Of a DNA stretch of 64,000 bases, positions 52,001 through 60,287 are shown piece by piece. Every line of letters begins with the position of its first letter. The first letter of the stretch is position 1. The DNA lies in contig OZ243108.1 in assembly GCA_965212375.1 (NCBI GenBank), positions 1,116,001-1,180,000 on the forward strand. The letters run 5' to 3'. The DNA is from UBA9145 sp965212375. GTDB lineage: Bacteria; Pseudomonadota; Gammaproteobacteria; Pseudomonadales; Pseudohongiellaceae. The notes below the pieces were generated by a model. That model did no database searches and had not been told where the DNA came from. It saw only the letters and a list, made by a program, of their open reading frames with translations. Both the position numbers and the translations under genes were made by a program.

Positions 52001-52954
52001 CTATCGGCGAACACGGGGCATCCGGAACGGCAGCAGACAGTGTACCCAGGGGCTTCGGAAACGCTGCATAGACAGGCTTTCGTGAATCGTGGTCAGCGGC
52101 TTGCCATCTACCGCAACGTTCAGCAATGAGCGCGAATAAAACGGAGTGTCTTCCAGAGTTGACACTACCCGGGCCGTATTCGGATCGGCACGGGTGCCGC
52201 GGCCGATGCGCCAATAGCGGGTACTGGCAAGCCGTGCGCCTGGCGGCGGGTTGAAGGTCTCAATGCCGCCCTGTGGATCGGCGCGCAGGGCAAGACAGAA
52301 CGGTTCTCCACCGCGACGACTGCCTTCATAGAGAATGGTGGTGCCCTCCGGCTCGCTGGCCCGGGACCAGTCCCATGCGTCGAAGTCTTCTTCCAGTGGC
52401 CGGGCGCCGGCGTTGGCATCCAGGTAAGCATGTCCCGACCATTGCAATTGCGGGTTGGTCAGGGTCACTTCGATGCGCGCGCAGGGGGCAACCGGGCGCC
52501 AGCAATGATAACCGTGGCTGTCGAGGATGAACTCGTGACTGGTAATCCGGGTTGGCTGAACGCGCACCTCACCGCGGATTCTGGTTGGTAGCGGAGCCGA
52601 TCGTTCATCAATCTGAAAGCACAGGGAATCACCCTGCCAGGTAACAGAACTAGGTCCAATTCTGAGACTGTCAGGTGAGCGTGACACACCGGCCCGGCCA
52701 CGTTCTGTCATTGCCCAGCGGTTGGCCCCGCGACCATAGAGTGCCACGTTAAGCGCGCAGTGATTGAGCGGGTCGGCGTGGGCCTTGCGTCGGGCCCAGG
52801 CGTAATAGGGTGAGAACACACTGCCGACGAAGGCGATCATGGTAATCGCCTGGTTGCCATCATCACTGACCCCATCGACGTACCACCAGGCATAGCCGCT
52901 GGGAGGGACAACCCGGTCAAAGTCAGGAAAGGTATTATGAGTCGCTTGTTCCAT
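52001..52954 (-). CDS. crtC: Carotenoid 1,2-hydratase (hydroxyneurosporene synthase)
   Basis: A 317-residue enzyme that adds water to the C1,2 double bond of acyclic carotenoids on the way to spirilloxanthin or spheroidene. The start FDRVVPPSGYAWWYVDGVSD is diagnostic of CrtC, as are GSVFSPYYAWARRKAHADPL and CALNVALYGRGANRWAMTER; a central block is GHAYLDANAGARPLEEDFDA. The start overlaps the crtD stop (TAATG), so both are transcribed from the promoter upstream of crtD. Confidence 0.95.
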   Translation of the reverse strand: MEQATHNTFPDFDRVVPPSGYAWWYVDGVSDDGNQAITMIAFVGSVFSPYYAWARRKAHADPLNHCALNVALYGRGANRWAMTERGRAGVSRSPDSLRIGPSSVTWQGDSLCFQIDERSAPLPTRIRGEVRVQPTRITSHEFILDSHGYHCWRPVAPCARIEVTLTNPQLQWSGHAYLDANAGARPLEEDFDAWDWSRASEPEGTTILYEGSRRGGEPFCLALRADPQGGIETFNPPPGARLASTRYWRIGRGTRADPNTARVVSTLEDTPFYSRSLLNVAVDGKPLTTIHESLSMQRFRSPWVHCLLPFRMPRVRR

Positions 52955-54450
52955 TATTGTTGATTCCAGTCATTCATTAGGGCCGCAGCGGCTTGCTTAC
53001 CAGATAGAGCCGCCATCGGGACACCAGCGCCAGGATGAGTGCTGCCGCCAGCCAGATACAGGCCTGGTATTCGGGTTTGCGCCCCGGGTCGACGAAAAGA
53101 TGCCTGCCAGCCGTGGGACGCAGGACCATACAGCGAACCACCGGTGCCGGGAAACAGTCCCTCGAACTGCTCGGGACCGGTGATCTGGCATTGTTGTTCA
53201 TCAAAGTCAATTTCCAGTCCGCAGCGTGACAGCAGCGAAAAAGCACGTTCCCGGCAGCGCTCTATCTCGGCAATGTCTGGCGGTTGCGAATCGCCTGTTG
53301 CTGGTGCGTTTACCAGGCAAAACAGGCGCTCGGCTTCTCCCGAGACGAGCGTATGCTGCTGACTTCGGTCCGGCGCGCAGATATAGACCGTTGGGTCTCG
53401 GGGTAGGCGTGCTTCATGCTGAATCTCGCGGAATTCGCGGGCATAGTCAGCGCTGAAGAACACCGTATGATGATGCAATTCAAATCCCCGGGTTCGAGCC
53501 ACAAGGGCCCAGGTTAGTGCTGACAGTGAGCGCCGTGAGCGGGGGACACCTGGCACTGCGCTGCTGATATCATTGCCCAGTTGGCCGGCAGCCACGGCTC
53601 CGGCATCAGCGTTTACAATGACTGCGTCCGCTTTCAGGAACTCATCAGTAGCCAGTTCCACACCGGTAACCCGACGGTTGCCGGTTACCACGCGTCGTAC
53701 CTCCGTTGCATAGCGGAAATTGACACCATGCTGCAGTGCCAGACCTGCCAGGGCCTCGACGATACGGTACATCCCGCCTGTTACGCGCCACACGCCAGCG
53801 CGCTCAACGTGAGCAATCAGCATGAGTGTCGCTGGCGCGGAAAAGGGAGAGGAACCCACGTAGGTGGCATAGCGTCCAAATAACTGCTGTAGACGTGGGT
53901 CGCGAAATTCCTTTCCCAGGGCTCGCCAGAGTGTGGAAAAGGGCTGAATCCGCATCATGTCGCCCAGATGGGTGATGCCAACCCGTTTCACCAGGGTCAG
54001 CGGATTGGGGCGTGAAGCCCGGATAAAAGTTTGCTCTAGGGTGTCAAAAACGCCTTTGGCGCGTTCGCAAAAACGGCGGTAGCGTTGGGCTTCAGCGGCG
54101 CCGGAGAATTCGCCAATGGCGTCCATCGAGCGCTCCAGATCGGCATGCAGGTCGAGTCGCTCCCGATCGCTCCAGGCGTGTCGCGCCAGGGTCTCCAGTG
54201 GGGTGAGCGTGAGCTGATCTGCCAGCGAACTGCCGGCGGCGCGGAATATATCTTCAAACACCGAGCGCAGTGTGAACACGGTGGGGCCCGCATCAATGCT
54301 GTGGCCGTTGACGTTGACCTCGCGCAGCTTGCCGCCCGGGCGCTCGGCACGCTCAACCACCGTCACGTCTACCCCGGATCTGGCGAGCTCCAGTGCTGCC
54401 ACCAGTCCGCCAATTCCGGCGCCGACTACCACCGCCTGCGGTCTAGGCAT
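52954..54450 (-). CDS. crtD: Hydroxyneurosporene/1-hydroxycarotenoid 3,4-desaturase
   Basis: A 498-residue FAD-dependent desaturase of the CrtI family, acting on 1-hydroxylated carotenoids. The N-terminal motif is VVVGAGIGGLVAALELARSG and VVERAERPGGKLREV, followed by SIDAGPTVFTLRSVFEDIF; the C-terminal block is IPGLYLAGGSTHPGAGVPMA. The variant 'GPTVFTLR' after the N-terminal fold and adjacency to crtC identify CrtD rather than CrtI. It is transcribed divergently from crtE across a 111-base gap with paired PpsR-type operators. Confidence 0.95.
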   Translation of the reverse strand: MPRPQAVVVGAGIGGLVAALELARSGVDVTVVERAERPGGKLREVNVNGHSIDAGPTVFTLRSVFEDIFRAAGSSLADQLTLTPLETLARHAWSDRERLDLHADLERSMDAIGEFSGAAEAQRYRRFCERAKGVFDTLEQTFIRASRPNPLTLVKRVGITHLGDMMRIQPFSTLWRALGKEFRDPRLQQLFGRYATYVGSSPFSAPATLMLIAHVERAGVWRVTGGMYRIVEALAGLALQHGVNFRYATEVRRVVTGNRRVTGVELATDEFLKADAVIVNADAGAVAAGQLGNDISSAVPGVPRSRRSLSALTWALVARTRGFELHHHTVFFSADYAREFREIQHEARLPRDPTVYICAPDRSQQHTLVSGEAERLFCLVNAPATGDSQPPDIAEIERCRERAFSLLSRCGLEIDFDEQQCQITGPEQFEGLFPGTGGSLYGPASHGWQASFRRPGAQTRIPGLYLAGGSTHPGAGVPMAALSGKQAAAALMNDWNQQ

Positions 54451-54496
54451 AAGGCATAAGCTTGTCTGTGAATTTCATTGACGCGTCCCCCTGCAG

Positions 54497-54540
54497 TGTC
54501 TATAGTTGATAACACACAAATGTGTCAACAACAATTTACA
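54497..54540. promoter_or_regulatory. Divergent crtD/crtE control region with two PpsR/CrtJ-type operators
   Basis: Two palindromes fit TGT-N12-ACA: TGTCTATAGTTGATAACA (54497-54514) and TGTCAACAACAATTTACA (54523-54540), exactly 8 bp apart. On the minus strand they cover a near-consensus sigma70 promoter for crtD-crtC: -35 TTGACA (54523-54528), an 18-bp spacer, and -10 TATAGA (54499-54504). The plus-strand promoter for crtE is less clear, but its start lies only 22 bases past the second site. Confidence 0.8.
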
Positions 54541-54561
54541 CTTTCGCCGAGGTGGGAAAAC

Positions 54562-55431
54562 ATGGACACACTACCGCGAATCGAGCAGGGCCTTGCCGCG
54601 GCAGTCGCCGAATGTCAGGGACGCCATGCCCCGCCATTACTTGCTGCTGCCATCAACCATGCGGTGTTTGCTGGCGGTGCCCGTATTCGGCCGCGGCTTT
54701 GCCTTGCGGTTGCGGCAGCCTGCCGGGAAGACCAGCCGCAATTGACCGATGCTGCGGCTACTGCCATTGAATTACTGCACTGTGCCTCGCTGGTGCACGA
54801 CGATTTACCCTGCTTTGACGATGCTGCGACCCGCCGGGGCAAGGCCTCGGTACACCGGGCATTCGGCGAACCGCTGGCAGTGCTGGCCGGAGATGCAATG
54901 ATTGTGCTGGCTTTCCAGACGCTGACCCGGCATGCCGGCCTGGCGCCGGAACGTTTTGCGCAGCTCATGCGGGTGGTGGGCGATGCGGTTGGCTCGCCGA
55001 ACGGAATCGTGGCCGGCCAGGCCTGGGAATGTGAGCCGAAAGTCACCCTGGCGGTGTATCAGCGCGAAAAAACCGGCGCCTTGTTCGCTGGTGCCACCAT
55101 GGTTGGCGCCATTGCCGCGGGGGCCAGCCCGGACGGCTGGCAGACTCTCGGGCTCAAGATTGGTGAGGCCTATCAGGTGGCAGACGATATTCATGACGCG
55201 GCGTCAGACCCGGAAGAAATGGGTAAGCCCGCGGGTCGCGACGTTGCCCTGGACCGACCCAGCGCGGCCCGTGAGCTGGGGCTGACCGATGCCGTGGCAC
55301 GCTTCAAGCTACTGATGCGCGAGGCGGTGGAGTCGATTCCGGATTGTCCGGGGGCCGCGGATTTGCGCGCCCATATGTTGGCCGAGGCCAAGCAATTCCT
55401 GCCCGAGGAAATCTCTCGACGCGCCGCGTAA
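54562..55431 (+). CDS. crtE: Geranylgeranyl diphosphate synthase
   Basis: A 289-residue prenyl synthase that extends farnesyl to geranylgeranyl diphosphate for both carotenoid and bacteriochlorophyll tail. The first Asp-rich motif is VHDDLPCFDD (78-87); the second is VADDIHDAASD (about 209-219). GGARIRPRL is the typical substrate-binding block. ATG at 54562 is chosen because GAGGTG stands 7 bases upstream; the frame remains open to a TTG at 54478, but those 28 codons overlap the operator region and have no family match. The following crtF begins 61 bases downstream. Confidence 0.94.
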   Translation: MDTLPRIEQGLAAAVAECQGRHAPPLLAAAINHAVFAGGARIRPRLCLAVAAACREDQPQLTDAAATAIELLHCASLVHDDLPCFDDAATRRGKASVHRAFGEPLAVLAGDAMIVLAFQTLTRHAGLAPERFAQLMRVVGDAVGSPNGIVAGQAWECEPKVTLAVYQREKTGALFAGATMVGAIAAGASPDGWQTLGLKIGEAYQVADDIHDAASDPEEMGKPAGRDVALDRPSAARELGLTDAVARFKLLMREAVESIPDCPGAADLRAHMLAEAKQFLPEEISRRAA

Positions 55432-55492
55432 AGCGGCGCCGTGACTGACCGCGGTCGGCTTTCTCAAACCAAGCTCTAACCATGCTCCAATC

Positions 55493-56626
55493 ATGAATCC
55501 TTCTCAATGGCGGTTGGCCTGGCGCGAACGCTGGGCAGAGCTGCGCAATCGCCTGCTCGGCAGCCCCCGTTTTCACGCCTGGGCAAGCCGTTTCCCCCTT
55601 ACCCGACCCATTGCCCGCCGCCAGGCTGGCACGCTGTTTGACCTGTGCGCGGGGTTTGTCTACTCCCAGATTCTGTTGGCCTGTGTGCAGTTGCGACTGT
55701 TTGAGCGTCTGGCAGCGGGCCCCCAGGACCTGGTGACATTGGCTGCTGAGTCGGGACTGTCCCGCGAGCGCATGACACGATTGCTGGATGCTGCCGTGGC
55801 GCTGGAGCTTATTGACAGGCGCGGCCAGGATCGCTTCGGGCTGGGTCCCCACGGTGCGGTGCTGGCCGGTAATGAAGGCATCCAGGCGATGGTGCGCCAC
55901 CATGCTGTGCTGTATGCCGATCTGGCAGACCCGCTGGCGCTATTCAAAGACGAGGTCAATCAGCCCGGACTGGCCCGGTACTGGGCGTATGCGGACAACA
56001 GTCAGTCAGCGACCGACCTGAAAGGGGAGCAGGTCAGCGAATACTCCGAGTTGATGGCAGCATCCCAGTCACTGATTGCCGAGCAGGTGCTGGCCAGCTA
56101 CTCGCTGCGCCAGCACCGTTGTGTCCTCGATGTAGGTGGCGGGCAGGGCGCTTTCCTGTCGGCAGTAGCCAGTCGCTGGCCGCATCTGGATCTTATGTTG
56201 TTTGATCTGCCGGCTGTCGCCGATCGGGGCAAACAACAGCTCACCGCCTGTCATCCGGGACGCAAGGTCCAGACTTTTGGTGGCGATTTTTTTGCTGACC
56301 CGCTGCCGCCGGGCGCCGATCTCATCACCCTGGTTCGGGTAATCCACGATCACAATGACCCGGAAGTACTCAAACTGCTGCAGGCGGTGCGTCGTCAGTT
56401 GCCTGCCAACGGTGTGTTGCTGCTGGCGGAACCCATGGCGGGTGACAAGGCCACCGACCGTGTTGCTGACGCCTATTTCGGGCTTTATCTGCTGGCCATG
56501 GGCAAGGGTCGAGCCCGCTCTCCCACGGAGATCGGGGGGCTATTGACGGAAGCAGGCTTCAGTCGCCACCGGTTACTGGTCAGTCACATGCCGCTACAGA
56601 CCAGAGTTATGGTGGCTTACGCTTGA
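55493..56626 (+). CDS. crtF: Demethylspheroidene/spirilloxanthin O-methyltransferase
   Basis: A 377-residue SAM-dependent O-methyltransferase that methylates the C1 hydroxyl of carotenoids. Residues about 45-145 match the plant-type dimerisation domain (LFDLCAGFVYSQILLACVQL; ERLAAGPQDLVTLAA). The SAM motif is CVLDVGGGQGAFLSAVA (about 204-220), with DLPAVA and the catalytic region LVRVIHDHNDPEVL downstream. It follows crtE in the same direction and ends only 88 bases before the bchC start. Presence with crtC and crtD points to methoxylated acyclic carotenoids. Confidence 0.94.
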   Translation: MNPSQWRLAWRERWAELRNRLLGSPRFHAWASRFPLTRPIARRQAGTLFDLCAGFVYSQILLACVQLRLFERLAAGPQDLVTLAAESGLSRERMTRLLDAAVALELIDRRGQDRFGLGPHGAVLAGNEGIQAMVRHHAVLYADLADPLALFKDEVNQPGLARYWAYADNSQSATDLKGEQVSEYSELMAASQSLIAEQVLASYSLRQHRCVLDVGGGQGAFLSAVASRWPHLDLMLFDLPAVADRGKQQLTACHPGRKVQTFGGDFFADPLPPGADLITLVRVIHDHNDPEVLKLLQAVRRQLPANGVLLLAEPMAGDKATDRVADAYFGLYLLAMGKGRARSPTEIGGLLTEAGFSRHRLLVSHMPLQTRVMVAYA

Positions 56627-56627
56627 G

Positions 56628-56671
56628 TGTCGATATTACTTGACATATGCATGTGTTAATTTAAAGTGACA
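56628..56671 (+). promoter_or_regulatory. bchC promoter with two PpsR/CrtJ-type operators
   Basis: TGTCGATATTACTTGACA (56628-56645) is a perfect TGTC-N10-GACA palindrome; TGTTAATTTAAAGTGACA (56654-56671) fits TGT-N12-ACA; the gap is 8 bp, as known for Rhodobacter bchC. The first palindrome ends in a perfect -35 TTGACA (56640-56645). The -10 is less sure: TAAAGT at 56662-56667 gives a 16-bp spacer. It starts inside the last codons after crtF and would drive bchC-X-Y-Z and the puf genes. Confidence 0.8.
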
Positions 56672-56714
56672 CTTACAGCGTAACAAAAAGATGACGTCCC
56701 CAGAGGGCGAAACC

Positions 56715-57656
56715 ATGCAAACTCCCGCAGTTGTTTTACAGAAACCGGAACACGTCGCCTTCAGCCACATCGAGTTGGCTGAGCCACAGGCAGGTGAGGT
56801 GGTTATCGATGTCGAATGGAGCAGTATCAGCACCGGCACAGAGCGTTTGCTTTATGACGGTCGCATGCCCGCCTTCCCTGGTATGGGATATCCGCTGGTA
56901 CCTGGCTACGAAACCGTCGGCCGGGTTCGCGAAGTGGGGGATGTGGATGATCTGCGTGTAGGGCAGCGGGTTTTCGTCCCGGGCGCCCAATGCTTTGGCG
57001 AAATACGCGGACTGTTTGGTGGCTCTGCCGCCCATCTGGTCGTTCCGGCCCATCGGGTTACCCCGGTGGCGGAAGACCTGGAAGAATCAAGTGTTCTGCT
57101 GGCCCTGGCGGCAACTGCTTATCACGCCATCGCGGCCCAGCATGCCTCTCCGCCACAATTGATCGTCGGGCACGGTGTGCTGGGGCGACTGCTCGCGCGC
57201 CTGACATTGGCCCTGGGTCATCCCGCCCCGGTGGTCTGGGAACGCAATCCCGATCGCGCCCAGGGCGCCACGGGTTACCCGGTACTGGATCCCAAAGACG
57301 ATGATCGCCACGACTACCAGGCCATTTATGACGTCAGCGGTGATGCACTGCTGTTGGACAGCCTAATCGGCCGCCTGGCCAAGGGTGGGGAAATTGTTCT
57401 AGCTGGGTTTTATGCCCAGCCGCTGTCATTTGCTTTTCCGCCGGCATTCATGCGTGAAGCGCGCATCCGGGTCGCCGCCGAATGGCAGCCTGCGGACCTC
57501 GCCGCTACCAACACCCTTGCTGCTCGAGGTGATCTTCGCCTCGACGGCCTGATCACACACCGACATGACGCGCAGCACGCGGACCAGGCTTATCGTACCG
57601 CCTTCGCCGATGCCGATTGTCTGAAAATGCTACTCGATTGGAGGAGCTGTTCATGA
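56715..57656 (+). CDS. bchC: Bacteriochlorophyllide a dehydrogenase (C3 hydroxyethyl oxidation)
   Basis: A 313-residue NAD-dependent alcohol dehydrogenase-like enzyme oxidising the C3 1-hydroxyethyl group to acetyl. Family blocks: WSSISTGTERLLYDGRMPAF, PLVPGYETVGRV, VFVPGAQCF and FGGSAAHLVVP; the nucleotide fold includes IVGHGVLGRLLARL. The ATG at 56715 has a GAGGG 8 bases upstream; the in-frame ATG at 56691 lacks one. The stop overlaps the bchX start (ATGA). Confidence 0.95.
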   Translation: MQTPAVVLQKPEHVAFSHIELAEPQAGEVVIDVEWSSISTGTERLLYDGRMPAFPGMGYPLVPGYETVGRVREVGDVDDLRVGQRVFVPGAQCFGEIRGLFGGSAAHLVVPAHRVTPVAEDLEESSVLLALAATAYHAIAAQHASPPQLIVGHGVLGRLLARLTLALGHPAPVVWERNPDRAQGATGYPVLDPKDDDRHDYQAIYDVSGDALLLDSLIGRLAKGGEIVLAGFYAQPLSFAFPPAFMREARIRVAAEWQPADLAATNTLAARGDLRLDGLITHRHDAQHADQAYRTAFADADCLKMLLDWRSCS

Positions 57657-58672
57657 GCTTGAGTCACGGCACCGTCGCTGAACCTGTCCAGGTTTTAGAT
57701 GCCACAGAACGTCTACGCGCGGAGGCGGCGATTGATCCCGATCCCATCGCCACTTCCAGTCCAACCAAAGAAACCCAGATTATTGCCATTTATGGCAAAG
57801 GCGGTATTGGCAAGAGTTTCACTCTCGCTAACCTGTCTTACATGATGGCGCAGCAGGCCAAGAAAACCTTACTGATTGGCTGCGACCCGAAGAGCGATAC
57901 CACCTCTTTGTTGTTTGGTGGCCGCGCGACACCGAACATTATTGAAACCACGTCCAAGAAAAAAGCCGCTGGCGATGAAGTCCAGATTAAAGATGTGTGC
58001 TTCAAGCGTGACGGCGTGTACGCCATGGAACTGGGCGGACCGGAAGTGGGTCGCGGTTGTGGTGGACGGGGCATCATTCATGGCTTCGAGACCCTTGAAA
58101 AACTGGGTTTTCACGACTGGGATTTCGACTACGTGTTGCTGGATTTTCTCGGCGACGTGGTCTGCGGCGGCTTCGGTCTGCCCATCGCCCGGGACATGTG
58201 CCAGAAAGTGATCGTGGTGGCGTCCAATGACCTGCAGTCACTGTATGTTGCCAACAACGTCTGCTCTGCGGTGCAGTATTTTCGCAAGCTGGGTGGCAAT
58301 GTCGGTGTGGCCGGCATGGTGGTCAACAAGGATGACGGCAGTGGCGAGGCAGAGGCCTTTGCGGAAAAGGTAGGGATTCCCATCCTTGCTGCTATTCCCT
58401 CCGATGATGACATTCGCCGTAAGAGTGCCAACTACGAAATCATCGGCCTGCCTGGTGGCGAATGGGGCAGTCTGTTTGAAGACCTGGCCCAGAATGTCGC
58501 CGACGCGCCACCGGTGCTGCCCAACCCTCTCAGCCAGGATGAGTTGCTGGATCTGTTCAGCAGCAGTGCGGTGGGCCGGGACGTGGTATTGCAACCCGCC
58601 ACCATGGAAGACATGTGTGGCAAGAACAATATCCAGAAAGATTCTCTGGAAGTGATTTACGACGAAGTCTGA
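57653..58672 (+). CDS. bchX: Chlorophyllide a reductase iron-sulfur protein X
   Basis: A 339-residue NifH-like reductase that supplies electrons to BchYZ, which reduces ring B of chlorophyllide a to give the bacteriochlorin. The P-loop is IYGKGGIGKSF, the cluster cysteines lie in VGRGCGGRGI and LGDVVCGGF, and the switch region is IGCDPKSDTTSLLF. ATG at 57653 is supported by GGAGGAG 7 bases upstream. The sequence differs from BchL at many points, so the two paralogues are not confused. A 19-base gap precedes bchY. Confidence 0.96.
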   Translation: MSLSHGTVAEPVQVLDATERLRAEAAIDPDPIATSSPTKETQIIAIYGKGGIGKSFTLANLSYMMAQQAKKTLLIGCDPKSDTTSLLFGGRATPNIIETTSKKKAAGDEVQIKDVCFKRDGVYAMELGGPEVGRGCGGRGIIHGFETLEKLGFHDWDFDYVLLDFLGDVVCGGFGLPIARDMCQKVIVVASNDLQSLYVANNVCSAVQYFRKLGGNVGVAGMVVNKDDGSGEAEAFAEKVGIPILAAIPSDDDIRRKSANYEIIGLPGGEWGSLFEDLAQNVADAPPVLPNPLSQDELLDLFSSSAVGRDVVLQPATMEDMCGKNNIQKDSLEVIYDEV

Positions 58673-58691
58673 GCGTAAGGGATTTATCAAA

Positions 58692-60287
58692 GTGACCGAC
58701 CATACAAACAACCCTGGGCAGCCAGAAAGTAAAGCAAAAGTAGAGCAGCAAGACGCTACTATGCAAACGCCACTGGCAACCGACGCCCCCAAATCGGGTG
58801 CGATTGATGCCGATGGTCAGGGCTGCCATGCTGGTGCTGACAAAATGCGCCAGGCCGCCGCAGCGGCGGGTAAGAACGAAATTCTCGAGCGTTATGCTGA
58901 AGACTATCCTCTAGGACCGCACGACCAGCCCCAGAGTATGTGTCCTGCGTTTGGTTCTCTCCGTGTCGGACTGCGCATGCGCCGCACCGCCACGGTTCTG
59001 TCGGGTTCGGCTTGTTGTGTATACGGGCTGACATTTACTTCACATTTCTACGGCGCCCGCCGCACAGTGGGTTACGTACCTTTCGATTCAGAAAGCCTGG
59101 TGACTGGCAAACTGTTCGAGGATATTCGCGAGTCTGTTCACGACATGGCCGACCCGGAGCTCTATGACGCAATCATAGTAACCAATCTCTGCGTTCCGAC
59201 CGCTTCCGGCGTACCGCTGCGACTGCTACCAAAACAGATCAACGGGGTCCGCATCATCGGTATTGACGTGCCGGGATTCGGTATTCCAACCCACGCCGAA
59301 GCCAAGGATGTTCTGGCGGGGGCGATGCTTAATTATGCGCGCACGGAAGCCGAGCAGGGCCCGGTGCTGGCGCCCCGTGACGGGCGCAGTGAACTACCCT
59401 CGGTCAGTCTGGTGGGCGAAATGTTCCCTGCCGACCCGGTTGGAATCGGTATGTTGCTGGAACCACTTGGCCTGAGTGCAGGACCAGTCGTGCCCACCCG
59501 GGAATGGCGTGAGCAGTATGCTGCACTGGACTCCGCAGTGGTTGCCGGAATTCATCCGTTTTATACCGCGGTATTCCGCGAGTTCGAAGCCGCCGGGCGC
59601 AGTATTGTCGGCTCGGCCCCGGTAGGGCGGGAAGGCACAGCCGCCTGGCTGGACAGTATTGGAGAGGCTGCAGGAATCGCCAAGAGCAAAGTAGACTCCG
59701 CCAAGAACCGCTTTTTGCCAATTATCCAGGGCGCTCTTGAAGGGGCGCCAATCAAGGGACGCATTACCCTGTCGGGTTATGAAGGTTCGGAATTACTGGT
59801 AGCGCGATTGCTGGTAGAAAGCGGCGCTGACGTGCGCTACGTCGGCTCGGCCTGTCCGCGGACCCGTTTTTCAGATACTGACAGGGAATGGCTGGAAGCC
59901 AAGGGCGTCCGGGTTCAGTTCAGGGCATCCCTGGAGCAGGATCTACACGCCATCGCCGAGTTTCAGCCAGACCTGGTCGTGGGTACGACTCCTGTAGTGC
60001 AGAAAGCCAAGGAGTCAGGTATCCCGGCTTTGTATTTCACTAATCTTATCTCTGCCCGCCCTCTCATGGGCCCGGCTGGCGCCGGCTCCCTCGCTCAGGT
60101 GATCAACAGTGCACTGGACGGCAAGGCCCGCCTTGACTCCATGCGAGAATTTTTTACCGGTGTCGGCTATGGCGACACTGCCGGGATCTGGGAAAGCACT
60201 CCGCAACCGCGGCCCGAATATCGGGAGCAATACCGCAAGCAAAAACAACGCAAGGCTGGCTCAGACGTGCCAGTAGGGGAAACCTGA
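58692..60287 (+). CDS. bchY: Chlorophyllide a reductase subunit Y
   Basis: A 531-residue nitrogenase-like subunit; with BchZ it holds the 4Fe-4S cluster and substrate site. Recognisable blocks are QSMCPAFGSLRVGLRMRR, VLSGSACCVYGLTFTSHFYG, VGYVPFDSES and VTNLCVPTASG, which contain the cluster cysteines. The start is read as GTG at 58692 with AAGGG about 8 bases upstream; the first 60 residues are variable and polar, so an internal ATG at 58761 is a possible alternative. Its stop overlaps the bchZ start by one base. Confidence 0.95.
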   Translation: MTDHTNNPGQPESKAKVEQQDATMQTPLATDAPKSGAIDADGQGCHAGADKMRQAAAAAGKNEILERYAEDYPLGPHDQPQSMCPAFGSLRVGLRMRRTATVLSGSACCVYGLTFTSHFYGARRTVGYVPFDSESLVTGKLFEDIRESVHDMADPELYDAIIVTNLCVPTASGVPLRLLPKQINGVRIIGIDVPGFGIPTHAEAKDVLAGAMLNYARTEAEQGPVLAPRDGRSELPSVSLVGEMFPADPVGIGMLLEPLGLSAGPVVPTREWREQYAALDSAVVAGIHPFYTAVFREFEAAGRSIVGSAPVGREGTAAWLDSIGEAAGIAKSKVDSAKNRFLPIIQGALEGAPIKGRITLSGYEGSELLVARLLVESGADVRYVGSACPRTRFSDTDREWLEAKGVRVQFRASLEQDLHAIAEFQPDLVVGTTPVVQKAKESGIPALYFTNLISARPLMGPAGAGSLAQVINSALDGKARLDSMREFFTGVGYGDTAGIWESTPQPRPEYREQYRKQKQRKAGSDVPVGET

